Shown: positions 28,814-38,268 of the stretch, one piece after another | Layout of the letters: each line of letters begins with the position of its first letter | Position numbering within the stretch: position 1 is the stretch's first letter | NCBI GenBank assembly: GCA_964481885.1 | Contig: CAYZUS010000003.1 | Coordinates: 1 to 64,000, forward strand | Length of the DNA: 64,000 nucleotides | Source of the DNA: Fen731 sp964481885 | GTDB taxonomy: Bacteria > Actinomycetota > Humimicrobiia > Humimicrobiales > Humimicrobiaceae | Direction: 5' to 3' | Made by a program: the position numbers and the translations under genes | The notes under the pieces: model-generated | What the model saw: the letters and a program-made list of their open reading frames with translations, nothing else | Told to the model about the DNA's origin: nothing | The model's database searches: none

Positions 28814-29506
28814 TTATTTTTCTGCAATTGCTGTATAAATTGTACAGGTGCCCAAAGTAAGTACAGCAGAGTCAACATCACTCCATCCGCATGACTGAAT
28901 GGTTTTGGAAAAAGCGGCAGAACTCGGGAAATCCTTTATTGTCCGTACAAGGTGCCTGTATGCATTTCTGTTTCCTGTAATAAGTCCGCCCAGATTTACC
29001 AGTACCAAATTCATATAGATATTATAAAGTTTTTTTATAAATGTATTTTCAGGATTGCTGAGCTCCATAATAACAAGTCTTCCATCTGGCTTTGAAACTC
29101 TGAAAAATTCTTTAAGTGCCTTTTCCCGGTCCATTATGTTCCTTATGCCAAATACAATAGTTATTATGTCAAAAGAGTTGTCTTTAAAGTTAAGATCTGC
29201 AGCATCACTGGTGATAAAAGATACATTTTCGTATTGGCGCCCGAGTTTTTGTCTTGCAATTTCCAGCATTTCGTCAGCAAAGTCAACGCCGAAGACCTTC
29301 GCATTCGCAGAAACCTTCCTGCAGATTATGGATGTTGACATCCCTGTCCCGCAGCAGGCATCCAGGGCTGACTTCTCGTGTCCGCAAATTTTGGCTGCGA
29401 ATTTTTTACGCCAGTACTTTTCAATACCAAGGCTTGTATAAAAATTGGTCAGGTCATACCGACTGGAAATATTATCAAACAGGTTTTCTACCTCTGATTT
29501 ATTCAT
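28814..29506 (-). CDS. UbiE/MenG-like class I SAM methyltransferase
   Basis: A 230-aa protein matching the demethylmenaquinone/ubiquinone methyltransferase family over its full length: opening SRYDLTNFYTSLGIEKYWR, SAM motif I as LDACCGTGMST, VDFADEML, and VFGIRNIMDREKALKEFFRV. The C-terminal TGNRNAYRHLVRTIKDFP region is also typical. It would methylate a quinone ring in menaquinone synthesis, but no other quinone gene is in the window. It lies 66 bp downstream of an MFS carrier on the same strand. A different small-molecule substrate remains possible. Confidence 0.75.
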   Translation of the reverse strand: MNKSEVENLFDNISSRYDLTNFYTSLGIEKYWRKKFAAKICGHEKSALDACCGTGMSTSIICRKVSANAKVFGVDFADEMLEIARQKLGRQYENVSFITSDAADLNFKDNSFDIITIVFGIRNIMDREKALKEFFRVSKPDGRLVIMELSNPENTFIKKLYNIYMNLVLVNLGGLITGNRNAYRHLVRTIKDFPSSAAFSKTIQSCGWSDVDSAVLTLGTCTIYTAIAEK

Positions 29507-29572
29507 TAGTTAATCAAATCCTTTGTGTTTTTATTTTTCAGGTTTAAAACGTATCTTTACCAGTCTTGATCA

Positions 29573-30757
29573 TTAAATTTGCGATTTGGGGGTTTTTCTG
29601 CCAAAGACAAATATATACGCCAGAAAAGGCAGAGAAGTAAACGCCAGGACTTTGTAAATCAGGAAGTAGTCCGCAAGCATGCCGACAGCTGTTGGGACCA
29701 CAAACATTCCCAGTGCCGTAAAAGAAAAAATTACTGCAAGCCTGGAAGTAGTGTATTTTGGGGAAATCTCTGCGCTGTATGCAATTATAAGCGGGAAAAT
29801 ACCTCCAAGGAGCAGGCCGAACAAAAGATAATCTACAAGCAAAAGCACGTAATTGTTTAAAAAGAAAGAGACTGCAAGAACAAAAAAAGTTGCAAAATTT
29901 AAAATTTTGAGTAAAAAATACTCTTTGAACCTTCTTGAAAGAAACGCAATGGCAACTCGGCCAATCACAATTGAAAGCCAGTAAAATGACAGGGAGTAGT
30001 TTGATACCTGTGCTGAAACATTTAAATTCTTTTGGAAAAGAGTCGGTATAAAGCCTGAAACAGAATGCTGCGCCCCTGATGAGAGCATGGCAAGAATACA
30101 GATTACAATAAAGGATTTGTTTTTTAGAAGTTCAATCATTGCGGAAGGCCTGATTTTCTCATTATCCACCACAGGATATTTGGAAATTGAGATAAGAAAT
30201 ATTATAAGGATTGAAATTATAAAAAGCACAAAATATATTTTCCTGAAATCACCGGTTGCTTTTATAACCAGATTAAAAACTATTGGAGATGTCATTGCGC
30301 CAAGCCCAAAAAACACATGCGCAATGTTTAAATAATATCCCTTTTTGTTTTTAAAAGTGTCTGAGACTGCAGCATCCGCAATTGTGTTAATGGAGGTGCC
30401 AAAAAGTCCCATAAAAAGAACCATAATCATGAATAATACAAAGTTATTTACATAATTAAATAATAAGGCAAAAATACTTAAGAGAACCAGGGAAACTGTC
30501 TGTACGACTTTTTTCCCGAGCTTGTCTGCAAAATAGCCTACAAAAAAAATAATAACTATCTGGCCGAAGTAATTGAATGGAAAGATAATGCTCTGAGTTT
30601 TTATGTTTATATTAAATGCTGCGCCAAGAGGAACAAGAATTGAGCCGATTGCTGAGGTGTAAAAGCCGTAAAGGAATTTGCACATCGATACGGCTATTAA
30701 TGTGTAAGTCGTGCTGTTTACAAGATAGAAATCGTTGATTTTATTTTTTATACTCAA
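29573..30757 (-). CDS. Major facilitator superfamily transporter
   Basis: A 394-aa, 12-helix carrier. The loop motif between helices 2 and 3 is GYFADKLGKK, matching the MFS signature G-x3-D-x-x-G-[RK]. The overall form resembles fucose-permease/YfkF-type MFS proteins. The substrate cannot be deduced. It probably shares a transcript with the methyltransferase downstream. Confidence 0.85.
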   Translation of the reverse strand: MSIKNKINDFYLVNSTTYTLIAVSMCKFLYGFYTSAIGSILVPLGAAFNINIKTQSIIFPFNYFGQIVIIFFVGYFADKLGKKVVQTVSLVLLSIFALLFNYVNNFVLFMIMVLFMGLFGTSINTIADAAVSDTFKNKKGYYLNIAHVFFGLGAMTSPIVFNLVIKATGDFRKIYFVLFIISILIIFLISISKYPVVDNEKIRPSAMIELLKNKSFIVICILAMLSSGAQHSVSGFIPTLFQKNLNVSAQVSNYSLSFYWLSIVIGRVAIAFLSRRFKEYFLLKILNFATFFVLAVSFFLNNYVLLLVDYLLFGLLLGGIFPLIIAYSAEISPKYTTSRLAVIFSFTALGMFVVPTAVGMLADYFLIYKVLAFTSLPFLAYIFVFGRKTPKSQI

Positions 30758-30955
30758 GGTTACTTTATTCTTTTTCTGTTTTTATACTGTTACCAATCAC
30801 CAATACTGTAAATGCAAGAAATAAAATCAGGCTGTTTAGTATAACATAAAAGCTGATTGTAATAATATTTTCAATTTTATAAAATGAATAAATTTGATGG
30901 TTATTAGGTTCTTTTAGACTTTTAGAGACATAATTTCAGAAATGAGGTCATTTGT

Positions 30956-31351
30956 ATGAGATTTTATCCTGTATTATTAAAAGTATTTGCCTGCCTTTTG
31001 TTGTTTCTTGGACTGATATCGGTCGTAAGTGGCATTTATATGATTCCCACTAATGGCATGGGGATGCCTTTATCATGGCTTGAAAATACAATATTTGGTT
31101 CATACCTTGTTCCCGGCCTTATTCTGGCAATTATCATTGGAGGTTTCAGCCTTGCTGCAGGCATACTGCTGCTGCTCAGGAAAAAATGTGCCGTAGAGAT
31201 GGCAGCGTCAACAGGATTTGCACTCCTGATTTGGATTTTTACAGAAATATATCTTATTAGAGAAAGCCACTGGCTTCAAACTGTGTTCTTTATAGTAGGA
31301 CTGGCAATCCTTATAGCATCAATGTTTATTATAAAAATTTTAAAAAAATAA
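30956..31351 (+). CDS. Small four-helix membrane protein, function unknown
   Basis: A 131-aa protein with four predicted membrane helices (about 8-28, 48-72, 84-102, 108-126). GAGG lies before the ATG. I do not recognise the family. It is followed 114 bp later by another small membrane protein on the same strand. Confidence 0.65.
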   Translation: MRFYPVLLKVFACLLLFLGLISVVSGIYMIPTNGMGMPLSWLENTIFGSYLVPGLILAIIIGGFSLAAGILLLLRKKCAVEMAASTGFALLIWIFTEIYLIRESHWLQTVFFIVGLAILIASMFIIKILKK

Positions 31352-31465
31352 GAATATATAAATTCAGGCTTACTATATTTATTGTTGTTTTGTTGTTTTT
31401 TAATTTAAAATATCCTTATTCTTTTCATTTTAAAAATTAACTTAAAAATAAGAACAGGAGTTTCA

Positions 31466-31963
31466 ATGGCAAAGCCAACCAAACATGCAACACTTATTTG
31501 CGCAATAATGACTGTAGTAGCTTTAATTGGCATTGTGCTTGGCATAGTATTATTAAAGCCCATAATTATAGTCGCCTGCCTTCTGCCTGCAGTTGTGTAT
31601 GAAGTTTACAGAACTGAGGGCGAATCGACCAGATGGGCATCCTGGGTTCTGCTCCTTGTTATAATTCTGGAAATTGTTCTTATTGCCTTTAATATAAATT
31701 TTGACCTTGGCCAATTTTTTGGTGAGTCCTCCAAGACAGTTGCAGGTTATACTGTTCCGCTTGGCGACATTAAGATATTCGGCCCCATCATCATGGCAAT
31801 ACTCTCAGTGCTTCTCTTTGTCAGGACACGGGGCAAATACACAAGATGGCTGGCCGCAATTATTTTTGTCACTTGCTTTGCAATCGTCTACTCAATAAAT
31901 CCGGATGTGTTAAAACAACTATTTAAAATAGGTGTAGAAGAAGGCCTGAAGAGCATGAATTAA
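31466..31963 (+). CDS. Small membrane protein, function unknown
   Basis: A 165-aa protein with about five hydrophobic segments (about 12-32, 34-46, 57-77, 104-122, 130-148). AGGAG lies 7 nt upstream of the ATG. No recognised domain. A strong bidirectional terminator follows 8 bp after the stop. Confidence 0.65.
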   Translation: MAKPTKHATLICAIMTVVALIGIVLGIVLLKPIIIVACLLPAVVYEVYRTEGESTRWASWVLLLVIILEIVLIAFNINFDLGQFFGESSKTVAGYTVPLGDIKIFGPIIMAILSVLLFVRTRGKYTRWLAAIIFVTCFAIVYSINPDVLKQLFKIGVEEGLKSMN

Positions 31964-31971
31964 ACATAATA

Positions 31972-32003
31972 AAAACCGGACCTTAAAATAACGGTCCGGT
32001 TTT
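31972..32003. terminator. Bidirectional intrinsic terminator
   Basis: AAAACCGGACC (31972-31982) pairs perfectly with GGTCCGGTTTT (31993-32003) across a 10-nt loop; T-rich sequence follows on both strands. It separates the rightward membrane gene from the converging transaldolase and ends the long sugar operon. Confidence 0.9.
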
Positions 32004-32026
32004 ATTTTTAAAATTTTAACGCACTT

Positions 32027-33217
32027 TTATTTTTTCATTCTTGCCAGAACGTGTTCCTCGATTTCTTTCATTGAGCCTGAAAATTCATTGCTTGTGTAAA
32101 CAAATGACGGATGGTTTATAAAGTCTTCTATCTTTATTCCCTCTTCATCATAACCTGCTGCAAAATACGGAATCTTTAGAAGCTTGTCCATTATTTCCTG
32201 AGGAACCGGGTCAGCCATCTGGCTGTAAATATCTTTGTTTTCACATATCCTCATGAAATCATCAATTATTTCCGGATTTAGTGTGTAAACCATTTTGCCC
32301 CCGGCCACTTTTTCAAGGTGGTAGACATTGCCCTCACCCGGACCAGGTCTTGCAGAGCACAACAGAAGTTTGCTCCTGTATCCATTTTTGGTGTCAGTAA
32401 GAATTTCATGCGCTTTTTTGGCGATTGCAATTCCTGACCATCTTGCAAGCTCTTCTGTAAGTTCTATGCCGACAGATTGTGCGCTTTCTTTAAAAGCGGG
32501 CATGCCTTCAAACCTGCCTATCATAATAGTTATAACTGATCTCCACTGGGTATAGTCTACTCCCCAGGCGCTGCCGATCTCATATCCTTTCTTAACTGCT
32601 TTTGCAACCTGTATTGCTCCGGGGACGTTAAAAACAAGGGTGGAGTTTGTAGGGATTCCAAGCGATGTAAGTATCTGGAGAAGATAAATACCCTCCTTGG
32701 AGCCTGGTGCTTTTACCATGATGTTTGACGCTATCCTCTTTAATTCAAGCGCCTGCAGAAGCATCTCCTTTACGTCTGTAACAAGCCTTGGATCGACCTG
32801 GGCGCTTACATATCCTTTTTGATATTTTGACTTCTCAAATAATGGCATATATAGCTGAGTGCCCATTTCTGTTATTGCCTTGTAGGTGAGCCAGGCAAGT
32901 TCGTAGCTTGTTTTGTCCGGATTTTCTTTAATGAGCCTGTCAATAACCGGGTTAACATCATCAGGTATGAGCTCAAGAACTTTTCTTGTCAGCCTGGGAT
33001 TTGTGGTGACGCCACTAAAAAGAGTATCCTCTGGCTTGTCATAATCAAATAAAACCTTAAGCTGTTTTTCAAGCTCGCCCTTTTTGTCCTGTGGCGCTTT
33101 GTCGATCATGCTTTTTGTCCAGGCCTTAAAAATAAGCGGTGAGGAATCCCACCATATCTCGAAATCCTCTGATGTTTCTGCAAGCCGCTGCATTGCAGAT
33201 TTTGTGTAAACAGCCAT
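32027..33217 (-). CDS. Transaldolase-family protein (long form)
   Basis: A 396-aa TIM-barrel protein of the transaldolase family, which moves a dihydroxyacetone unit between sugar phosphates through a Schiff-base lysine, seen here in NIMVKAPGS. LFSGVTTNPRLT matches the family's N-terminal strand and SVITIMIGRFE the later barrel strand. At nearly 400 aa it is longer than the 215-320 aa common for transaldolases. It is the last gene of the leftward sugar operon, directly after the E1 pair, and completes a non-oxidative pentose-phosphate set with the split transketolase and the isomerase. The exact substrates may differ from classical transaldolase. Confidence 0.82.
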   Translation of the reverse strand: MAVYTKSAMQRLAETSEDFEIWWDSSPLIFKAWTKSMIDKAPQDKKGELEKQLKVLFDYDKPEDTLFSGVTTNPRLTRKVLELIPDDVNPVIDRLIKENPDKTSYELAWLTYKAITEMGTQLYMPLFEKSKYQKGYVSAQVDPRLVTDVKEMLLQALELKRIASNIMVKAPGSKEGIYLLQILTSLGIPTNSTLVFNVPGAIQVAKAVKKGYEIGSAWGVDYTQWRSVITIMIGRFEGMPAFKESAQSVGIELTEELARWSGIAIAKKAHEILTDTKNGYRSKLLLCSARPGPGEGNVYHLEKVAGGKMVYTLNPEIIDDFMRICENKDIYSQMADPVPQEIMDKLLKIPYFAAGYDEEGIKIEDFINHPSFVYTSNEFSGSMKEIEEHVLARMKK

Positions 33218-33420
33218 AAATCTTTTCCTTTCGTAAACTAATAAAACTTATTTTTTACAATTACTATCTTTATTATGGATTAACTTTGGAAATTTAACCC
33301 TTCACTCTATTCTGCCAAATATAAACCTATATTTTTTTGCTAAAATTTACCCAATGTGTATTTTAGCATAATCAACCCTGTCTTCTGGCCAGGACTGGTC
33401 CGGTGTTTCCGCAGCTTCTC

Positions 33421-34395
33421 CTAACCAAGTACTTCTTTTACTGCTTTTATAATATCTTCCTTGTGTGGAATTGATGCCTGCTCAAGTATTGAATTATAAG
33501 GGATTGGGGTGTTGAGCCCTGCAACTATTTTTACAGGTGCATCCAGCCAGTCAAAAGCCTGGGCACTCACCTTTGCAGAAATGTCAGATGCAACACTTCC
33601 TCGCTCACAAGCTTCCGTTACAACCACAAGCCTGCCGGTCTTTTTTACAGATTTTAAAAGTGCTTCCATATCAAGCGGCACAAGAGTTCTCGGGTCAAAA
33701 ACCTCACAGCTTATACCTTCCTGCTCAAGCTCTTTTGCAGCTTCAAGCGCTTTAAACACCATGTTTGAATAAGCAAAAATCGTAACATCTGTGCCTTCCC
33801 TTTTAATATCTGCAACGCCGAAAGGAATTGTATATTCCTCTTCAGGAACCGGACCCTTGTTTAAATAAATCATCTTGTGCTCAATAAATATAACCACATT
33901 GTCATCTCTTATTGCAGTCTTTAAAAGCCCTTTTACATCATAAGCAGTGGAAGGCATTACAACTTTAAGTCCCGGAACGTGATAAAACCACGCTTCAAGG
34001 CTCTGGGAATGCTGAGCAGCAACCCCTCTTCCGGCACCGCCCTGTGTCCTAATTACAAGCGGGCACCTTAAGTTGTCGCCCGTCATATATCTTATCTTGG
34101 CCGCCTGGTTTACTATCTGGTCCATTGCAAGTCCAGTAAAATCAATAAACATAAGCTCAGCTACCGGCCTGTAACCTGTGACTGCTGCCCCTATGCCTGA
34201 ACCAATTATCGTTGCCTCAGATATGGGCGTGTTTATAACCCTTTCAGGGCCGTACATATCAAGGAGCCCCTTATATGCCCTGAAGGCGCCGCCGTATTTT
34301 CCAATATCCTCACCAATTAAAAAAACTTTGGGATCGCTGTTCATTTCCTCCATTATAGCTTCACGGATTGCTTCCCTGTATTCAATCTCTCGCAT
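33421..34395 (-). CDS. 2-oxoacid/acetoin dehydrogenase E1 beta subunit
   Basis: A 324-aa transketolase-fold subunit: N-terminal REAIREAIMEEM, GEDIGKYGGAF, the central PISEATIIGSGIGAA and MTGDNLRCPLVIRTQGGAGRG, and the C-terminal domain VTEACERGSVASDI. With the alpha subunit it forms the thiamine-diphosphate enzyme that decarboxylates pyruvate, acetoin or a branched-chain oxoacid and hands the acyl group to a lipoyl E2. It lies 51 bp downstream of E1 alpha. No E2 or E3 gene follows; a transaldolase does. The substrate is therefore open, and a lipoate-assembly locus lies about 18 kb away. Confidence 0.88.
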   Translation of the reverse strand: MREIEYREAIREAIMEEMNSDPKVFLIGEDIGKYGGAFRAYKGLLDMYGPERVINTPISEATIIGSGIGAAVTGYRPVAELMFIDFTGLAMDQIVNQAAKIRYMTGDNLRCPLVIRTQGGAGRGVAAQHSQSLEAWFYHVPGLKVVMPSTAYDVKGLLKTAIRDDNVVIFIEHKMIYLNKGPVPEEEYTIPFGVADIKREGTDVTIFAYSNMVFKALEAAKELEQEGISCEVFDPRTLVPLDMEALLKSVKKTGRLVVVTEACERGSVASDISAKVSAQAFDWLDAPVKIVAGLNTPIPYNSILEQASIPHKEDIIKAVKEVLG

Positions 34396-34446
34396 AAAAT
34401 CCTCTCTTTTTTAAGACTTAAATTATAAACAGTTAATTTGAATTGA

Positions 34447-35415
34447 TTAAATTGACTTTACTTCTTCAAGAAATTTTTCCAGTGAAGGTTCAGGGCTTTC
34501 CTCAGCAAATTTTACTGAATCCTCTACGGAACGGATAATTTCTTTTTCCATTGCATCGATTTGTTCCTGCGAAATAATCTTCTCTTCGAGAAGTTTTTTC
34601 TTATAGTTAATCACAGGGTCCTTTTCTTTTTTGTGAAACTCTGCTTCCTGTTTGTCCCTGTATTCAGCAGGGTCATTGGGATGGTGCCCGCCAAATCTGT
34701 ATGTCTTGGCTTCAATCAGTGATGGTCCTTTGCCCTGTCTTGCATGTTCGACAGCTTTTTCAACTACTCTGTAAACAGCTTCAGGGTCCGAGCCATCAAC
34801 TATTACTCCCGGGATATCATAAGCTGCGGCCCTGTTGGCAATATCCTTGCATGCAATGGAATCACAGGAACTCATTGAAATTGCATACATATTGTTTTCG
34901 CAGACATAAACAACCGGCAGATTAAAAATAGCTGCCATGTTTAAGGCTTCGTGGAACACTCCGTTATTGGAAGCGCCATCAGAAAAGAAACATACCGTTA
35001 CCCGTCCTTTTTGTTCCATTTTGCATGAAAAACCGGCTCCAACCGATATGGGAATACCGCCGCCCACAATCCCATTAGCGCCAAGCATGCCAAGCTCTGT
35101 ATCTGCAATATGCATTGAGCCTCCCCTGCCCTTGCAGTATCCGGTAGCCTTGCCCAGAAGTTCAGCCATCATCCTGTTTAAGTCGGCCCCTTTTGCAATA
35201 CTGTGCCCGTGGCCCCTGTGGGTTGAGATTATATAGTCAGACTTTTTTATTGCGGCGCAGGCGCCAACAGCAATGGCCTCTTCACCAACATAAGGATGAA
35301 GATAACCCCAGATCTTTGCAACCTGGTACATCTGTATGGTCTTTTCCTCAAATCTCCTTATTTTTAAGATTGTCCTTAAAAACTCTATCTTCTGCTCTTT
35401 AGTTAAGTCAGTCAT
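34447..35415 (-). CDS. 2-oxoacid/acetoin dehydrogenase E1 alpha subunit
   Basis: A 322-aa thiamine-diphosphate-binding subunit of the PdhA/AcoA type. The cofactor motif is SDGASNNGVFHEALNMA followed by VCENNMYAIS; THRGHGHSIAKG and GKATGYCKGRGGSMH are the active-site and subunit-contact blocks. AAAGGAG precedes the ATG. It opens the second half of the sugar operon after a 340-bp gap containing a copy of the 31-bp motif found also upstream of the transketolase genes, so its expression is probably controlled by the SorC regulator. PdhA, AcoA and branched-chain E1 cannot be told apart reliably by motif alone. Confidence 0.88.
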   Translation of the reverse strand: MTDLTKEQKIEFLRTILKIRRFEEKTIQMYQVAKIWGYLHPYVGEEAIAVGACAAIKKSDYIISTHRGHGHSIAKGADLNRMMAELLGKATGYCKGRGGSMHIADTELGMLGANGIVGGGIPISVGAGFSCKMEQKGRVTVCFFSDGASNNGVFHEALNMAAIFNLPVVYVCENNMYAISMSSCDSIACKDIANRAAAYDIPGVIVDGSDPEAVYRVVEKAVEHARQGKGPSLIEAKTYRFGGHHPNDPAEYRDKQEAEFHKKEKDPVINYKKKLLEEKIISQEQIDAMEKEIIRSVEDSVKFAEESPEPSLEKFLEEVKSI

Positions 35416-35755
35416 TTATCTCCTTTCGATAAGAGCGATTAAAAAAATAATTAAATTTACAAATCAATGGCTACAAAAATCCATCCGGTTTAAAACAATA
35501 AAATCATAAAATTAAAAAAATAAAATCATCACCAAAAAACATTGCAAAAATCATCACCAAAAAATCATCGCAAAAAACCATTAAAATTATAAAAATCCAG
35601 CCGGTATAAAATAAAAGTAAATATAAAAAAATAAAAATACTGCCTGCAAAACAGATTAGGCAATGCCATGATCCAAACTTTTATAAATTATATGCAATTT
35701 ATAGCAGTAATGCAATAAATTTAAAATAATAAAACAGACCTGGTAAAAGATTTTT
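35416..35755. other. 340-bp AT-rich gap inside the sugar operon
   Basis: It holds a putative regulator site (35689-35719) and imperfect direct repeats of about 26 bp ('aaatcatcaccaaaaaa', 35520-35580). Two 'aaaaatcca.ccggt' blocks (about 35474 and 35598) are also similar. No gene is seen. The gap probably contains a second promoter for the E1/transaldolase genes. Confidence 0.5.
35689..35719. promoter_or_regulatory. Putative SorC operator, site B
   Basis: TATATGCAATTTAT, 8 other bases, then TGCAATAAA. The same two blocks with the same spacing occur at 39231-39261 upstream of the transketolase genes. It lies 37 bp past the sorC-type stop codon and about 274 bp upstream of E1 alpha. 23 of 23 non-spacer bases agree between the two sites. 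Confidence 0.65.
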
Positions 35756-36721
35756 TTACTTTGAATTTCCCCAGTTTTCCAATTCAAGGATTCGCTCCGC
35801 AGCAGTACTGTCAGTTATCAGTATGTTAACATATTTGCCCTTGAGAGCACCGATTATTGCCTCTGCCTTGATCTTTCCTCCTGCAACACCTATCGAATAT
35901 GGGACTTTCTTTAAAGTATTTACAGGTATTGAAAAAATCCTGTCTTTTAAGTTTGTGTCACATATTTCTCCACTTTTATCAAAAAAATAAGAAAAAATAT
36001 CACCTACTGCACCTTTTTCCTGCAAGCTTTTAAAATCTGTATCGTTAATGTCCCCGGTACTAATAATACATGACATTATGTCCGGGAAAATTGATCCTAT
36101 GCCGCAAAGAGCGATGGTGACTTTGTCGAAATAATCAAAAGTGCTCCTGATTGATTTTTCCTGCAGCAGCAGGTTATAGAGCTCCTTTGAATCCAGAAGA
36201 GCCGGCGCATACAGAAGATGCGGCTCTACATCAAATCTTTTGGCAAGCCTTCTTGTAAGGTCATGGCAGTTTAGATCAACTGAAAGCTGGTGGCTGCCAC
36301 CGGTTATCTGCACGACCTGTACCTCCTTGTTTATTCTTGAAGGAAGGTGGTTTATAGCCTCATTTACAGTTGTCCCCCAGGACACTCCTATTGTGTCTCC
36401 ATCCTTTATTATCTCCTGCAGATAATCTGCCGCAGCCGCGCCAAGCTTGGATTTAAGTTCGACTTCTGAAAGTCCAGAGTTCTCAATGACTATTGCCCTC
36501 TTTAACTCGAACCTTTTTTCCATCTGGTCCTCAAGAGTCGAGACTCCTGTTGATGGATCTATTATGGTTATCTGGACTATACCGGAGTCCAAAGCCTTCT
36601 TTAATATCCTGTTTACCTGGTATTTGGAAACTTTCAGTTTTTTTGCAATTTCTTCCTGGTTAAGCTGATCTTTGTAGTAAAGACTTGCAATTTTAACAAT
36701 AAGTTTTATGTTGTATGTCAT
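35756..36721 (-). CDS. SorC/DeoR-type sugar-binding transcriptional regulator
   Basis: A 321-aa regulator of the SorC family: an N-terminal helix-turn-helix (LNQEEIAKKLKVSKYQVNRI, about 17-36) and a C-terminal sugar-phosphate-binding domain related to phosphosugar isomerases (GDTIGVSWGTTVNEA; later SIGVAGGKIKAEAI). Such proteins sense phosphorylated sugars and control carbohydrate operons. It lies inside the operon between the isomerase and the E1 genes. The matching 31-bp sites at 35689 and 39231 are candidates for its operators. Confidence 0.88.
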   Translation of the reverse strand: MTYNIKLIVKIASLYYKDQLNQEEIAKKLKVSKYQVNRILKKALDSGIVQITIIDPSTGVSTLEDQMEKRFELKRAIVIENSGLSEVELKSKLGAAAADYLQEIIKDGDTIGVSWGTTVNEAINHLPSRINKEVQVVQITGGSHQLSVDLNCHDLTRRLAKRFDVEPHLLYAPALLDSKELYNLLLQEKSIRSTFDYFDKVTIALCGIGSIFPDIMSCIISTGDINDTDFKSLQEKGAVGDIFSYFFDKSGEICDTNLKDRIFSIPVNTLKKVPYSIGVAGGKIKAEAIIGALKGKYVNILITDSTAAERILELENWGNSK

Positions 36722-36820
36722 TGTTCCTGCCCCTGCATCGGCATTTGTTTTTTTGTGCCGGTTCTTAAAATATTTTCATGGCTGCATTTATATGCGCTCA
36801 AAAAGGTACTTTAATAGAAT

Positions 36821-37255
36821 TTAATTTTCGAGTTGTTCGATTTTTCTGACTTTTGCTGCAGTTCCGCCGTTGCTTTCGATGTCAAGCCAGACTTTAAGTA
36901 TTTCCTGTGCAAGACTTTTACCTATTATAAGCGAACCCATACATAAAACCTGGCAGTCATTTGAAAGTATGGCTCTTTGCGCCGAATACAGGTCATGGCA
37001 CACTGCCGCTCTTATGCCTTTAAACTTATTTGCGCATACTGCCATTCCTATTCCAGTTCCGCAGACAAGGATACCCCGGTCAAAGTTTCCCTTTTGTAGT
37101 TCCAAAACAAGGGATTTTGCAATATCGGGATAATCGACGGGATCTTTTGTAAAAACACCAAAATCCTTGTAATCGGCGCTTTTGGCCTTAAGGACTTCTA
37201 TCAGTGCATTTTTTAAATCAAGGGCGTTCTCATCACACCCGATTGCTATTTTCAT
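36821..37255 (-). CDS. RpiB/LacAB-family sugar-phosphate isomerase
   Basis: A 144-aa isomerase of the ribose-5-phosphate isomerase B/LacAB fold. The catalytic cysteine region is VCGTGIGMAVCANK. Two positions differ from textbook RpiB: GCDENALDLK replaces GCDHAG-x-LK, and the helix that normally holds the ring-opening histidine (REHN) reads RAILSND. The enzyme may therefore act on another aldose/ketose phosphate, such as a tetrose or galactose phosphate; this is inference. It is followed 99 bp later by the SorC regulator and preceded by split transketolase. GGAGG precedes the ATG. Confidence 0.82.
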   Translation of the reverse strand: MKIAIGCDENALDLKNALIEVLKAKSADYKDFGVFTKDPVDYPDIAKSLVLELQKGNFDRGILVCGTGIGMAVCANKFKGIRAAVCHDLYSAQRAILSNDCQVLCMGSLIIGKSLAQEILKVWLDIESNGGTAAKVRKIEQLEN

Positions 37256-37290
37256 GATTTACCTCCTGTAAAGTTAATTTAAAAAAATTT

Positions 37291-38268
37291 TTAAGTCTTT
37301 TTTAAAACAAAGTCCTCGACTGATGCTGCAATCTTTACTGCGGAGAGCCCATAATAATCCAGCATCTCATCATAATCTCCTACAGTTGCAAAGACATCTT
37401 CAGTACCCAGCATTTTCATTTTTACGGGATTGTCCCTTATAAGCACGTCAGCGATTGCGCTGCCCAGTCCGTTTAAGACGCTATGCTCTTCAACGCTTAC
37501 AACTTTTTTTGTCTTTGCGCTTGACTTTAAGATCAGCTCCCTGTCTATGGGCTTTATTGTAGAAATGTTTAAAACCTCGGCTCTTATGCCTTTTTCTGCG
37601 AGCAGTTTGGCCGCTTCAAGAGTTTTCTGAACCATTGTTGAACAGGCGGCAATCGTAACGTCACTTCCTTCAAGCATTATTTCACCTTTACCGATGATGA
37701 ATTTAAAATCTCCGGAATGGATCCTTGCAGTTTTTATCCTGTGCATTCTTATATATACGGGCCCTTCATGGGCAGCTGCCGCAAAAATAGCCTGGGAGTA
37801 CTCAGGGCCGTCACAGGGTGATATTATCGTGATATTTGGCAATGACCTTATTACTGAAATATCTTCAAGAACAGTATGAGTAGGACCAAGGGCGCTTACC
37901 GAAAAACCGCAGTTATTGCCCATTATCTTTACATTAAGCTTTGGTTTGCAGACATCGTCTCTTACCTGTTCAAAACAACGCATTGTTATAAAAGGAACAT
38001 ATGCTGAAATAAAAGGGATTTTCCCGCACAATGCAAAGCCTGCGGCCTCCCCCATTGCATTCTGCTCGGCAATACCGAATTCAAAATGCCTTTCAGGATA
38101 CCTTTTATTAAATTCGGCGCCGCTTGCTCCCTGGGATGAATCGCAAGACACATACATGACATTGCTGTTTGAGGCTCCCAGCTCAACGAGCGCATCTGAG
38201 ACCATCTTTCTCGGGTCTTCCATCGTGATTATTTGATTTTCTGCTGACGCAGATATTTTATTTTCCAA
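37291..38268 (-). CDS. Transketolase, C-terminal subunit
   Basis: A 325-aa protein carrying the pyrimidine-binding and C-terminal domains of transketolase (GIAEQNAMGEAAGFAL, VEEHSVLNGLGSAIADVL). Together with the N-terminal half encoded just upstream it makes the split transketolase common in Clostridia, archaea and actinobacterial catabolic clusters. The best start is the TTG at 38268, 10 nt after AAAGGAG and overlapping the end of the N-terminal gene by 11 bp; a longer frame to 38304 lacks a ribosome-binding site, and the ATG at 38223 also lacks one. The overlap implies coupled translation and equal amounts. Confidence 0.9.
   Translation of the reverse strand: MENKISASAENQIITMEDPRKMVSDALVELGASNSNVMYVSCDSSQGASGAEFNKRYPERHFEFGIAEQNAMGEAAGFALCGKIPFISAYVPFITMRCFEQVRDDVCKPKLNVKIMGNNCGFSVSALGPTHTVLEDISVIRSLPNITIISPCDGPEYSQAIFAAAAHEGPVYIRMHRIKTARIHSGDFKFIIGKGEIMLEGSDVTIAACSTMVQKTLEAAKLLAEKGIRAEVLNISTIKPIDRELILKSSAKTKKVVSVEEHSVLNGLGSAIADVLIRDNPVKMKMLGTEDVFATVGDYDEMLDYYGLSAVKIAASVEDFVLKKT

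Noticed and set aside
33421..35415. Assigning the E1 pair to pyruvate or acetoin dehydrogenase specifically
   Set aside because: Motifs do not separate these activities, and no E2/E3 or acetoin genes are next to them.
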